A DNA stretch of 64,000 nt from JAJYVT01 sp035534455 (GTDB lineage Bacteria > Actinomycetota > Acidimicrobiia > Acidimicrobiales > RAAP-2): positions 50,218 through 114,217 of the forward strand of contig DATLRV010000048.1 of assembly GCA_035534455.1 (NCBI GenBank), written 5' to 3'. This document shows, piece after piece, positions 53,110 through 62,315 of the stretch (positions are counted from its first letter, which is position 1; each line of letters starts with the position of its first letter). A model generated the notes under the pieces. The model did no database searches, was not told the DNA's origin, and saw nothing but the letters and a program-made list of their open reading frames with translations. The position numbers and the translations under genes were made by a program.

Positions 53110-54012
53110 GTGCGCTTCAGCCTCTGGCCGTCGACGTCCCAATCATGGAGCGACTTCCGTGCGGCCGCGGTCCACGCGGCCGAGACCGGATGGGACGGGC
53201 TGTGGGCGGCGGACCACTTCATGCCGGCGGCATCCCCCGACAACCGGCCGATGCTCGAGTGCTTCACGGTGCTGGCGGGCATCGCGGCGAGCGTGCCCCG
53301 GTTGCGGATCGGTTCGCTCGTCGCGGGCAACACCTACCGTCACCCGGCGGTGCTCGCCAACATGGTGGCCACGCTCGACCAAGTGAGTGGAGGCCGTGTG
53401 GTCCTCGGCCTCGGCGCGGGATGGCAGGAGAACGAGCACGCCGCCTACGGCATCGAGTACTTCGACGTCCCCGGCCGCCTCGCCCGCCTCGAGGAGGCCT
53501 GCGCGGTGGTGCGGCACCTTCTCGACGTCCCGAGGAGCGACGTCCACGGGCGGTTCTACTCGCTGACGGACGCACCGGCCGAGCCGAAGCCGGTGCAGGC
53601 ACACCTGCCGCTTCTCATCGGCGGCGGCGGCGAGAAGGTGACGCTGCGCATCGCGGCGCGTTGGGCGGACGAGTGGAACACGTGGGGTCTGCCCGATGTG
53701 CTCGCGACGAAGGGCACGGTGCTCGACCGACACTGCGATGCGATCGGTCGAGATCCCCGAACGATCGTCCACTCCGCGCAAGTGCTCGTCGCCGTCGAGG
53801 GCGGCGCACCACCGCGCGAGATGCCGCACCGTCGGGCATACCCGACGGCGTCGGGCAACGTGGGAGAGCTGCAGGACATGCTCCGCGCCTACGAGGAGGC
53901 GAACGTCGGTGAGTTCATCATGCCGGACTGGAACCTCGGCGTGGGTGCCTCCCGCGACGACGCCATGGACCGTTTCATGGAGGAGGTCGCGGCGCCCTTC
54001 CGCGACCACTGA
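53110..54012 (+). CDS. LLM-class F420-dependent oxidoreductase
   Basis: 300 residues from GTG at 53110 (VRFSLWPST). TIM-barrel luciferase-like fold: HAAETGWDGLWAADHFMP, RLRIGSLVAGNTYRHPAVL, TLDQVSGGRVVLGLGAGWQ, ENEHAAYGIEYFDVPGRL, LPLLIGGGGEKVTLRIAARW. This subgroup uses F420, a cofactor common in actinobacteria. Substrate unknown. The inverted repeat upstream may control it. Confidence 0.9.
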   Translation: MRFSLWPSTSQSWSDFRAAAVHAAETGWDGLWAADHFMPAASPDNRPMLECFTVLAGIAASVPRLRIGSLVAGNTYRHPAVLANMVATLDQVSGGRVVLGLGAGWQENEHAAYGIEYFDVPGRLARLEEACAVVRHLLDVPRSDVHGRFYSLTDAPAEPKPVQAHLPLLIGGGGEKVTLRIAARWADEWNTWGLPDVLATKGTVLDRHCDAIGRDPRTIVHSAQVLVAVEGGAPPREMPHRRAYPTASGNVGELQDMLRAYEEANVGEFIMPDWNLGVGASRDDAMDRFMEEVAAPFRDH

Positions 54013-54026
54013 CGAAGATGGAACGT

Positions 54027-54260
54027 GCAGATCCGTCGTGTCGTACCCGGTGACGGCCCCGGGAGCCGGGCACCTTCGAGCTCGTCTCCATGTGGGTCGC
54101 CCCGCAGGTCCGCGGCAAGGGCATCGGGAATCAGCTCATCGAGGCGCCGGTGGCGTAGGCGCGCGCTACGAGCGCTCCGGGTTCTTCGTGACCGATCCGC
54201 CGGACCTGCCCGGCACGACTGTGCCAGGCGGAGATCGGGATGACGCGCCCGGTCGCGGTG
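54027..54260 (+). pseudogene. GNAT acetyltransferase relic
   Basis: Fragments of one GNAT protein are spread over frames: QIRRVVPGD (start region, 54028), FELVSMWVAPQVRGKGIGNQ (the acetyl-CoA binding motif, near 54075-54135), and GARYERSGFFVTDPP (C-terminal part, near 54160-54200). Between them the reading frame breaks and about half of the expected 160 residues is missing. A remnant, not expressed as a functional enzyme. Confidence 0.75.
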
Positions 54261-54312
54261 TGAGCCTCGCCGCTCGACGGGGACGGCGGCTCTGGTGCGA
54301 GCGGCGGCCCGC

Positions 54313-55641
54313 TCAGCGAGCGAGCGCCCCCATGGGATCCCACGCGGGCAGGACGATCGGCTCCCCCCCGAGCGCCGCCCGCTGGGCGTCGGTGAGCAGG
54401 CTCTGGCGGGCGGAGATCTCGAAGACGTACTCGTCGAACCACGAGTCGTTCATCGTGTAGAAGCCGTCCTTGCCACGGTCCTTCCCCCAGCTGTTCTCCA
54501 CGCGCCAGCGCCTCGGCCTGCCGTCGACGAGGTCGACGCCGGTGAACAACATGGCGTGCGTCATCTGGGTCTCGTGGTAGGCGAGCCGCTCCGCCTTGTC
54601 CAGCCCGAAGCTCGTGTCGTAGACGCCCGAGAGGTCGAAGAGGTCGGCGTCCCAGATGCCGTACTCGTTGCTCATCATCTTCCCCACGTCGCAACCGAAC
54701 CACACTGGCTCGCCAGACTCGAGCACGCGGGCGGTGAGCTCCTTCATGTCAGGCATCTCGACGTTGAGGTAGGTGACCGGCGGCGCGCCCACGACGTTCC
54801 CGAGGTAGTCCACGGTGAAGGTTCGTCCGATCGGGCTCGTCGACCGCGGGTCGTGCACCAAGCAGACGTACTCGTCGAGCGGGAGGTCCACGTAGCGGCC
54901 CGCGAATTCCTGTGGCGTGATTGCCCCGTCCCGGTGGAAGGCATGCTCTGAGTCGATCCACTGCCATTCGAACTGGTCAGGCGGCGTGCCGAGGTGCATG
55001 CACAGCACGCGGTACACGACGGCGAGGATCTCACCCTTCGTCGCACGCGTGTCGTCGGCCGACCTAGCGGCCGACGCCCGCAGTGCCTTCGCTCCCTGGC
55101 GAAGCACGTACCGCAGCACCGAGTTCATCCTCGCGGTGTTCGATGAGCTCTGGGTCTCCGGCATGAAGGCCTTCGGGACGAGCCCGTGCTTCGCGACGAT
55201 CGCGACGAACATGTTCCACTGGCCGCCGTCGCCGGCGACCGACTCGAGCAGGAACGCGACCGTGCGGTCGTCGACATCCCGGTCGGCCGTCTCGATCACC
55301 GCTTCGCAGAAGTAGTTCGCCCGCTCGAGCTTGTCCCAGAACATCGCGTAGTTCTGGGAGAATTCGAACTCCTTCAGGCCCATCTTCTTCATCGCGCCCA
55401 CGCGGAGCAAGTTGAGCCCGGCGAACAGCCAGCACCGGCCGCTGCGCTCCTGGTTGGTGACCTTCCAGTCGTCGAGGGACACCGAAAGCGCGTGGTCGGT
55501 GGCGTTGACGATCTCGCGGTTGACCGCTACCTCGTCGAGCCCGACCTTGGTGATGGCGTTCTGCGCCAACCGGTACATCGGGTTCGCAGAGAATTCCTTG
55601 CGGAGCAGTTCGAGGTCTTCGCTGCCGAGTGTCTTGCGCAT
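54313..55641 (-). CDS. C1-family aminopeptidase (PepC / bleomycin hydrolase type)
   Basis: 442 residues. Cysteine protease catalytic set: Cys in NQERSGRCWLFAGLNLLRVG, His in ETQMTHAMLFTGVDL, Asn in RRWRVENSWGKDRGKDG. It lacks a signal peptide, so it is cytoplasmic; the family forms hexameric barrels that trim peptides from the N-terminus. The family's C-terminal residue that acts as a molecular ruler is here the end of PAWDPMGALAR. ATG start. Bleomycin hydrolases are uncommon in actinobacteria. Confidence 0.92.
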   Translation of the reverse strand: MRKTLGSEDLELLRKEFSANPMYRLAQNAITKVGLDEVAVNREIVNATDHALSVSLDDWKVTNQERSGRCWLFAGLNLLRVGAMKKMGLKEFEFSQNYAMFWDKLERANYFCEAVIETADRDVDDRTVAFLLESVAGDGGQWNMFVAIVAKHGLVPKAFMPETQSSSNTARMNSVLRYVLRQGAKALRASAARSADDTRATKGEILAVVYRVLCMHLGTPPDQFEWQWIDSEHAFHRDGAITPQEFAGRYVDLPLDEYVCLVHDPRSTSPIGRTFTVDYLGNVVGAPPVTYLNVEMPDMKELTARVLESGEPVWFGCDVGKMMSNEYGIWDADLFDLSGVYDTSFGLDKAERLAYHETQMTHAMLFTGVDLVDGRPRRWRVENSWGKDRGKDGFYTMNDSWFDEYVFEISARQSLLTDAQRAALGGEPIVLPAWDPMGALAR

Positions 55642-55796
55642 GTCGTGTCCTTTGAGCCGAGCCTCGCCTCCACCACCAAACTACCAAGCACCCGCGCGGA
55701 CGAGAACCGGGCCCTGGGCTGGCGCGCCGACGCAGTGGACCACAGACCGCCCGGGGCGTCGTCCCGACGGCAGTGCGAGAGGCGGTCGGCGCGACG

Positions 55797-56465
55797 TCAG
55801 TGCGAGAGGCGGTGCACGACGGCCTGCCCCTCCCTTGGGCTAGCCGAACGCAGGGTGCAGTGCAGCATCTGGGACGTCACGCGACGCGAGGACGCCACGG
55901 AGAGCCGGTTCACGGTGCGCAACCGGTCCCACGTCGGCCAGGCCGTGGCGATGTCGAGCGCGGCAAGAAGCTCCCTGTGCCGCATGCCCGCGTCCCGGAC
56001 CTCCGGCGCGAACGTCGACTCGAGGGAGCGGATCATCATCTCCTGCGTCGAGGCGAGCCTCGCCGCCATCCCGGGGTTGTGGGGCGCGAGCACCGTCACG
56101 TTGCGCCCGAGGTTCCCGATCGACTCGTAGAGCTTGGCGCGGAGCTTTACGGTGCGCTCGACCCGTGCGTCGAGTGGAAGGTGATCCGGCACGTGCAACG
56201 TGAACTTCCCGAAGAGGTCCGCGTAGAGCGTGCCCACGGTGTCGTGGAGGGCGTCGAGGTCCTCGAAGTGGTGGAAGATCAACCGGAGCGAGACTCCGGC
56301 GCGCTCGGCGATGTCCCGGGAAGTCGGAGGAGCGGGGCTCTCTTCCAGAAGGGACAGCGTGGCCTCGGCGATTCGGCGTCGCGTGCGCTCTCCCCGGAGG
56401 CTCGCCGACGACTTCGTGACCGGCTCGGTGAAGAGCAGGCCCGACTGACTAGGCATCGAGGCCAA
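55797..56465 (-). CDS. TetR-family transcriptional regulator
   Basis: 222 residues. HTH near residues 24-70: RGERTRRRIAEATLSLLEES, TSRDIAERAGVSLRLIFHHF. The ligand domain (LFGKFTLHVPDHLPLDARVE, EMMIRSLESTFAPEV) is unassigned. It lies downstream of the small secreted-peptide gene, in the same direction. Confidence 0.88.
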   Translation of the reverse strand: MASMPSQSGLLFTEPVTKSSASLRGERTRRRIAEATLSLLEESPAPPTSRDIAERAGVSLRLIFHHFEDLDALHDTVGTLYADLFGKFTLHVPDHLPLDARVERTVKLRAKLYESIGNLGRNVTVLAPHNPGMAARLASTQEMMIRSLESTFAPEVRDAGMRHRELLAALDIATAWPTWDRLRTVNRLSVASSRRVTSQMLHCTLRSASPREGQAVVHRLSH

Positions 56466-56561
56466 GACGATCCTTCCAAAACGGGTGGCGGGCAGAGCGG
56501 CAGTGCCCGTCCACGCCAGATGACGCCCTGCCGGGCGACGTTCTGCTGCGGGTGCTCGCGC

Positions 56562-56696
56562 TCAGCAGCACCAGATCTCGAACGGTTGTGCCCCCGTTGC
56601 CTGGCTTGCGCCATGGGCGCTCGCGACCGGAATGGCGGCGAGCGAGAGGCCAGCGACGACCGACAACAGGGCGACGAGGCGAGCGACGACTCTCAT
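56562..56696 (-). CDS. Small secreted peptide precursor (44 residues)
   Basis: ATG at 56696, preceded by TAGGAG at ideal spacing, stop at 56562. The N-terminus has MRVVARL plus a hydrophobic core (VALLSVVAGLSLAAIPV) and a signal-peptidase site (ASA-HG), leaving a mature part of about 18 residues, HGASQATGAQPFEIWCC, ending with two cysteines. It sits 141 bases after the XRE-TPR regulator gene, in the same direction, with its own -35-like TTGACT and an inverted repeat GTTGAC...GTCAAC upstream. This resembles a signalling propeptide, but secretion and function are unproven. Confidence 0.7.
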   Translation of the reverse strand: MRVVARLVALLSVVAGLSLAAIPVASAHGASQATGAQPFEIWCC

Positions 56697-56837
56697 GGCA
56701 TCTCCTAGAGCGGGTTGACAGGGACTGGCAAGTGTCGTCAATGTACTTAGTCAACCAACACGGGTCAAGCGGCCCGGCCGTCGGGATGGCGCGCGCGATC
56801 TCGCCTTCGGGGCGCCCCGTGGCTCCGGGGGGATGCC

Positions 56838-58193
56838 TCAGGCGCCGGGAGCGGTGGCCTCGATCGCGGCCGGTCCGAACACGCGAGACGGCGACATTCC
56901 GAGGCACGCGGTGGCTGCCCGATATGCGTCGCGGGCATGGGCGGTGTCTCCGGCCTCGTCGAAGAGGGCGGCGATCTCGGTCCACAGGTGAGCGGCACGC
57001 CGGCCGGCACCCGCTCCCGTGAGGACCGCGACGGCCTGGCGGTAGCGGTCGATCGCGCCGCCCGGTTCCCCGTTGAGCGCGGCGACCCGGCCGTGGACCA
57101 CGTAGGCGGCAGCGCCGTGCAAGCTCGGCTCTTCGCCGAAGAGCTCGAGGGCGCGATCCGCGTAGCAGACCGCCTGCTCGAGGTCGCCACGCAGCAGGTG
57201 TGCGCGAGCCCGCTCCACGGCGAGGTACCCGAGGTCGAACCTGCTGCCCGCGCCGGCCTCCAGTGCCTGCGCGGCGCGGTCCTGCAGCGATAGGGCGGCC
57301 GAGACGTCCGGGGCGTCCTGGCGGAGCAGCACGTTGGCATACGCGAGGCGGGCACGCGCAAGGAGGCGCTCACTCTCGCCCTCGCCTTGGAGCGCCACTG
57401 CGCGCTCGGCGTAGTTGAGCGCGCCGCCCACGTCCCCGCGGTCAGCGATCAGCTGGCTCGCGTTCCAGTACGCCGCAGCGAGCGACTGCGGGCTACCGGC
57501 CCGCTCCGCCCGGGCGACCGAGTCCTCGGCCAGGTAGACCGCCCGCGCCTCGTCCCCCCGCTCGTAGTACGCGGATAAGAGAGTCACCGCCACCCGGATC
57601 CCGTCGTCGCTGTCACGCAGCCCGAGGTCGGACAGGACGCGGAGCGCCGCTTCACCGAGGTCCACGGCGCGGCCCAGGTCCCCGACCTCCCGATAGCAGC
57701 GGATCAGCCCGATCACTGCCTGCATCCACCGCGGCCCGCCAGCCTCGACTTGCTCCCGGAGCGGTTCCAGGATCCCGATGGCCTGCTGCAACCGACCGGT
57801 CGCCTCCAGCGCGGCGGCTCTGCCGGCAAGCGCCTGCGTCAGAAGCTCGACGTCGCCAGCGTCCCGCGCGGCCCCCACGAGCTCGGCGAACTCGGCCTCC
57901 GCCCGCTCCGGCTCGCCTGCGCCCAACCGGTACTCGGCCTGCCGCAATGCCAGCCGCACGCGCTGCGCGCGCCGCTCGTCCACCCCGGTCACCAGGAAGT
58001 CGGTCGTGCACCCCACCGCGTGCGCCAAGGCGGCCAACAGCGGCGGGCTGGGGTCGCGCTGTCCGGCCTCGATGCGGGACAGGTAGCTGGGCGACACCCC
58101 CGCAGCGCGAGCCAAGGCCTCCTGGCGGATCCCTCGGCTCACGCGGAGCTCGCGCAATCGGTTGCCCAAGGACTTCGTCCCCGTGTGTTCCAT
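56838..58193 (-). CDS. XRE-family regulator with TPR domain (RRNPP-like architecture)
   Basis: 451 residues. XRE HTH at residues 8-65 (LGNRLRELRVSRGIRQEALA, AGVSPSYLSRIEAGQRDPSP), then about nine TPR-like helical pairs to the end (AEAEFAELVGAARDAGDVEL, AVYLAEDSVARAERAGSPQS, AHLWTEIAALFDEAGDTAHA). This HTH-TPR layout is that of the RRNPP peptide receptors (PlcR, Rgg, NprR type), which bind imported small peptides; TPR regulators in actinobacteria can have other ligands. The small secreted-peptide gene directly downstream supports a receptor-signal pair. Confidence 0.88.
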   Translation of the reverse strand: MEHTGTKSLGNRLRELRVSRGIRQEALARAAGVSPSYLSRIEAGQRDPSPPLLAALAHAVGCTTDFLVTGVDERRAQRVRLALRQAEYRLGAGEPERAEAEFAELVGAARDAGDVELLTQALAGRAAALEATGRLQQAIGILEPLREQVEAGGPRWMQAVIGLIRCYREVGDLGRAVDLGEAALRVLSDLGLRDSDDGIRVAVTLLSAYYERGDEARAVYLAEDSVARAERAGSPQSLAAAYWNASQLIADRGDVGGALNYAERAVALQGEGESERLLARARLAYANVLLRQDAPDVSAALSLQDRAAQALEAGAGSRFDLGYLAVERARAHLLRGDLEQAVCYADRALELFGEEPSLHGAAAYVVHGRVAALNGEPGGAIDRYRQAVAVLTGAGAGRRAAHLWTEIAALFDEAGDTAHARDAYRAATACLGMSPSRVFGPAAIEATAPGA

Positions 58194-58500
58194 CCGACGT
58201 CATCCTTCCAATCGACGGCTCGATCCCCCATCAGGGGTCGCCCGTCAACATTGTCGCATATCGTTGCCCCATTTTGCCCAATCTTCTCCCGATGGGGTCA
58301 TCGGAGGAGAGAATCCGCTCCCGCGAGGAAGGTCGAAGACGTTCTCCATCCACAGTGCGGTGTGCGGCCCCTCGCCGATGAGCCCTTCAAGAAGCTGGCC
58401 AACTCACCGACTGAGCCAAGACTCCGAGTGCTCCCTGGCCTGACGGCGTCTTCCCGGCAAAGAGACCTCACAACGACGTCGGAGAGGGGACGCCGACATA
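58194..58500. promoter_or_regulatory. Divergent regulatory region, XRE-TPR gene / SDR gene
   Basis: 307 bases without a gene. Contains a hairpin-forming CCCCAT...ATGGGG pair (near 58268-58296), and GATCCCCCATCAGGGGTC near 58219-58236, which could be regulator binding sites. Confidence 0.4.
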
Positions 58501-59310
58501 ATGGCGGCCATGGACACAGCCCAAGCATCGTCATCAGCGGCTCATGCTCCGAGATTGCAGGGCATGACGGCGATCGTCACTGGAGCCGCTCACGGCATCG
58601 GGCGGGCATACGCCGAGAGGCTCGGAGGGGAGGGAGCGAACATCGTCGTGGCCGATATCGATGGGGACGCCGCCGAGCTCGCCGCCCATGAGCTCTCCAA
58701 GAACGAGATCTCGGCGATCGCCATCCGCACCGATGTCTCGGAGGAGCGGTCCGTAGGCGAAATGTCCGAGGCCGTCATTACACGGTTCGGCCGCATCGAC
58801 ATCGTCGTCAACAATGCCTCGATCTTCAACGTCGTCCCGATGTCGCGGGCTGGATTCGAATCGATCGGCGTGGACGAGTTCACTCGGATGCTCCAAGTGA
58901 ATCTCATCGGCACCTGGCTTGTCACTCGAGCCACCGTTCCCGACATGCGCCTACGAAAGTGGGGCAAGGTCATCAACGTCAGTTCGGGCGCCGTCTTCAA
59001 GGGAACCGCGGGACGAATTCACTACGTCAGCTCCAAGGCGGCCATTCTGGGTTTCACGAGGACGCTTGCACAGGAACTCGGTCCTGACGGGATCCGAGTC
59101 AACTGCATCGCCCCGGGTTCGACGCTGAGCGAAGAGCACCCCGATGCCTCCACGCTGCAAATGCGCGAGCGGGCCGCCGGCGATCGCGCGATCCCGACGA
59201 TGGAGCGACCCGAGGACCTCGTCGGCACCGTCGCCTTTCTCGCATCGCACGACAGCGACTTCATGACCGGCCAGACGCTGGTCGTGGACGGGGGCTCGGT
59301 GATGCGCTGA
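58501..59310 (+). CDS. SDR-family oxidoreductase
   Basis: 269 residues. Rossmann cofactor motif TAIVTGAAHGIGRAYAERLG (GxxxGxG), NNAS motif in DIVVNNASIFNVVP, catalytic Ser and YxxxK in VINVSSGAVFKG and IHYVSSKAAILGFTRTLAQE, and PEDLVGTVAFLASHDSDFMT near the end. VVADIDGDA after beta-2 suggests NAD(H). A first Met is at 58501, with a second three codons on. It is followed by an isochorismatase-family gene on the other strand; the substrate is unknown. Confidence 0.9.
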   Translation: MAAMDTAQASSSAAHAPRLQGMTAIVTGAAHGIGRAYAERLGGEGANIVVADIDGDAAELAAHELSKNEISAIAIRTDVSEERSVGEMSEAVITRFGRIDIVVNNASIFNVVPMSRAGFESIGVDEFTRMLQVNLIGTWLVTRATVPDMRLRKWGKVINVSSGAVFKGTAGRIHYVSSKAAILGFTRTLAQELGPDGIRVNCIAPGSTLSEEHPDASTLQMRERAAGDRAIPTMERPEDLVGTVAFLASHDSDFMTGQTLVVDGGSVMR

Positions 59311-59429
59311 GGTCAGTCGGACCACACACTGCTGGAGCGCCGGAGTGCGGGAGCCGTGATGGTCGAGGGCGCTCAGCGAAGGATCGCGGGAGGAGGAACC
59401 CGATGAGCTCCCGCACGAGCATCTAGGGG

Positions 59430-60155
59430 TCAGTCGATGTGCACCGCATCCAGATAAGCAATGGTCTCCTGGAGCGAAATGACGTCGGCGTACTTCATGT
59501 GCAGATCGAAGAGGCTGACCTTGTGTGAGATCTGGCTGCGATCAGCCGTGCACTCCGCAGGGACGACGCAGTGAAAGTTGTACTGGAACGCGTCCACGAC
59601 CGTCGCCCTCACGCAGCCACTGGTGGTCATGCCAGTGACAACCACCGTGTCGCATCCGGCATAGACGAGGTAGGAGACGAGGCGCGTGCCGAAGAACGCG
59701 CTCGGCTTTCCACCCTTCACGATGACCAACTCCCCGGGAAGAGGCGAAAGCTCTTCGACGACGCAGTCACCCGGCGGGACGTTCTCCGGCAGGGGTCTGC
59801 GACCGCCCGTCCTCCAACGACCGCGTTCCATCGCTGAAGGTTCGGTGTCGGGGTCGGGCCAGTTCTTGGTGAAGAAGACGGGCACGGAGCGACCGCGTGC
59901 CACGTCGAGGAGAGTTCGGATCGCCTGCACCGCAGGCCGCCCCGTCTGGCTGAACCCCGTGGGATACGTGGAGTCCACAAACTCGCGGGTCATGTCGACG
60001 ACGAGGAGCGCGGGCCGGGTGCCCGCCGAGAGAGGCCGGTCAGGTTGGTCGTAGGCGGCACCAACCGCGACGAGGTCCTCTTGTGGGATCACTGACTCCC
60101 AAGGCTTCTTCGGCGCAGACACTGCCCTACTGTAGGTACTCCTGGTCATCGGCAT
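59430..60155 (-). CDS. Isochorismatase-family cysteine hydrolase
   Basis: 241 residues. Catalytic triad: Asp in RPALLVVDMTREFVDSTYPT, Lys in LVIVKGGKPSAFFGTRLVSY, Cys in VVVTGMTTSGCVRATVVDAF. The sequence is closest in style to N-carbamoylsarcosine amidohydrolase-type hydrolases. It cleaves an amide or carbamoyl group of an unknown small molecule. Convergent with the SDR gene. Confidence 0.9.
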   Translation of the reverse strand: MPMTRSTYSRAVSAPKKPWESVIPQEDLVAVGAAYDQPDRPLSAGTRPALLVVDMTREFVDSTYPTGFSQTGRPAVQAIRTLLDVARGRSVPVFFTKNWPDPDTEPSAMERGRWRTGGRRPLPENVPPGDCVVEELSPLPGELVIVKGGKPSAFFGTRLVSYLVYAGCDTVVVTGMTTSGCVRATVVDAFQYNFHCVVPAECTADRSQISHKVSLFDLHMKYADVISLQETIAYLDAVHID

Positions 60156-60640
60156 GTAATCCTGGTGATCGGCGAACCGAACGACGGCTCGGGATTCGTG
60201 GTCCGCGCCGGATGACGGCTCGGGCTTCTCGCAATGTCGCGGCCTGCACCGACTGCGTCTCCTGGAGGCTCAGGCTCCCGGACCCCGGACACAAGCCGCG
60301 GCCCAGATCGGAGCGGTACGCCGCTTGCCGCACTTCTGGCGTTGTACGGAGCATCCCCGGCAGTGGATGCCGCCATCGGAGGCCCCGGGCCAGTCGCCCA
60401 TCTCGCCGAAGCTCCCTTCGAGCCCGGTCGTCGACTTCCGAGCTCGTGGTTCCCCCGTCACCTCCCGACTCCGGCCACGACGGCGCGACCAGGTTTCCCA
60501 CTCATCGTCGCTCAAGCCGGGGATCGTGAACTCCTCGGGAGTGAGGCTCGCCCGAAACTCCCAAAGACGCGGATCGTCCACCGTGAAGAGATGGAGCTCG
60601 AGTTCCCCGTCGTGCGGTTCGAGAGCGGACACCGCCACAC
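60156..60640. other. Region of uncertain coding, left end of the relic element
   Basis: No frame has clear homology. The minus-strand stretch 60470-60638 reads MAVSALEPHDGELELHLFTV then LTPEEFTIPGLSDDEWETW, which looks like true protein, but it degrades soon after. It may be a small broken gene belonging to the decayed element next to it. Confidence 0.45.
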
Positions 60641-60706
60641 CAGCCTATGTGCCATCAAAGGTCGGGCTGGCTCTACGGGCCTCGGCAGCCCGGCCCGGCA
60701 AGGGCA

Positions 60707-61201
60707 CTACCGAAGCGGTCTCACATTCGCGAGGGCCTCGTCACGGTCCGCGGTCGCGTGCTGGAGCGCAGGGCTGCCACGGGTGAGGAGTGGCCCGAGC
60801 CGAGCCATCAGCTCCTTCGTGCTCGCACCGGTCGCCGCCGCGAAGGTCGCACCGGTGTGCCGCAGATCGGGAAGGTGGAGATCGGGCCTGCCCACCTCGG
60901 TCCGCGCCGAGACCCGGGCTTTTCGGAGCAGGCTCGGCGCCAGCGGATCGTCTCGCTCTCCGACGAGGAGTGGCGCGTCGGCACTCGGGCCGACATAGGT
61001 GGCCAGGTGCTGGACGAGCGTAGCTCGGACGTTGGGCGGGATCGCGCGGTCAGCGGAACGGAGGAGCTCGACGTGGCGGGCGACCTCGGCACCGAGCCAC
61101 GCTGCGACCGCGTCGAGCCGCGCGTCGATGCGCGCATCGATGGCCCGGCCGATCAACCCGGGCAGGCCGGCTGCTTCATGGACGTCCGCGGCACGGGTCA
61201 C
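60707..61201 (-). pseudogene. Fusion relic: HTH-protein N-terminus joined to a tyrosine-integrase C-terminus
   Basis: One open frame of 164 codons. The first ~60 (GLIGRAIDARIDARLDAVAA, LRSADRAIPPN) correspond to the N-terminal part of the HTH protein at 39.3-39.7 kb. Then without a break it becomes the C-terminal part of a different tyrosine integrase (LVQHLATYVGPSADAPLLVG, RPDLHLPDLRHTGATFAAAT, GASTKELMARLG). The catalytic HxxR histidine is proline here (LPDLR), and the LGHSS motif is lost. An internal deletion must have removed the HTH domain and most of the integrase. Confidence 0.75.
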
Positions 61202-62215
61202 TGCGGACCCCTCGCATCGCGCTTGCGCTCGACGCGTCCTGCGAACGCGGTCCGGCTGATCCTCGTAGTCGCGCAGGTGCGGCACGGCCGCTACGACGGT
61301 GTCGTCGACGTCGTCGGTGCCGGCGGTGCCGGCGGCGGCCGCGAACGCAGCGAGGTAGCCGGTGAGCCCGGGGAGGAGCCGGACAATTGATACCGCTTGC
61401 CGAGCCTTGGCGATCCGCTCGGCGCCGACACGGCGGGAGACGAGGCGCCCTTGTTGGATGTGGCGCCACTCTTCGGCGAGCAGCCAGCGGGACCGGTGGA
61501 CGTCATCCTCCTTGGGGTCCCGGAGCGTGAGCCACTCACGGGTCAGGTAGGTCCACAGAACGCCGGTCCCGACGAGGATCTCGTCGGGAGAGGAGAGGCC
61601 GACTCGCCGAGCGCGTCGCGCGCGACTTCGAACTCGACGCGCCAGACCGGGTCGGTCGCGCGGTGCCTGTCACCCCAGATCTCGGTCCACCACGTCGCCC
61701 CCTTTTCGGCGATGTCCGCTGTCTTGTCGTAGACACGCGCAGAGAACGTGTGGGTCCTCCGGGACCCGAAGGAGAAGCCGGAGAGTCGGCCCCGGTCCTC
61801 GAAGGTCCGGCGGGCATCTGCCCGGCAGACGAAGCGCCCGGCGTCTTTCGCACACAGCTCCCATCCCTCGACGTCGCAGAAGACGTGAGGCGGCTGACTG
61901 GCCAGACGGGTGCGGCGACCTCGGGCGCGAGCACTTCTCTGACGGCGGCCACGGTGGCCCGAGGACCGAGCGAATGCAGCGTCTCTGCGCGTGGCTCGAC
62001 GCGGATCGTCGGGAGGTGCAGGCTCTGCGTGATCCCGATCCGTCCGAGGCGGGCGTCGAGGCAGAAACGGTAGCGACCCCAGGCATGGTCGGCCAGTACG
62101 AAGATCTCGTCGCCAAGCAGGAGCGGGACGGGCTTGTGGCGCGCCTCGGCCCACCGGCGGTCGTGCTCCAGGCGCTCCATCACCGTGTCCCGAGCGGCAA
62201 CCTTCGTCGTGCACG
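61198..62215 (-). pseudogene. Replication-initiator-like relic (second copy)
   Basis: Homologous to the Rep-like gene at 39.7-40.9 kb. Readable pieces on shifting frames: EIFVLADHAWGRYRFCLDAR and VRVEP-type ETLHSLGPRATVAAV (62183-61930), then FVCRADARRTFEDRGRLSGF and VYDKTADIAEKGATWWTEIW (61900-61590), then WLTLRDPKEDDVHRSRWLLA, LLPGLTGYLAAFAAAAG and DDVDDTVVAAVPHLRDYE (61560-61265), and the end GRVERKRDARGPQ after another shift. The N-terminal ~60 residues are absent. Decayed and nonfunctional. Confidence 0.75.
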
Positions 62216-62315
62216 CTGGCGTCCGCGCAGCGTTTGGCGAGCACCCCCCGTTGTAATTCGGTCCAGAAGCTGAAAGGCTTCCGATGTCCCACCGTCACTG
62301 CACAAGGAGTTCAAC

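Larger units (their letters stand above)
60640..62240. mobile_element. Relic of a second integrated element related to the tRNA-Pro element
   Basis: Same gene order (Rep-like, HTH, integrase, all leftward) as 38.1-40.9 kb, with shared sequence in Rep and HTH. The integrase part is from another family. No att repeats are identified, so borders are approximate. Confidence 0.7.

Noticed and set aside
60083..60529. Plus-strand frame between the isochorismatase and the relic element
   Set aside because: Arg/Ser/Pro-rich without homology; several overlapping frames are equally open.
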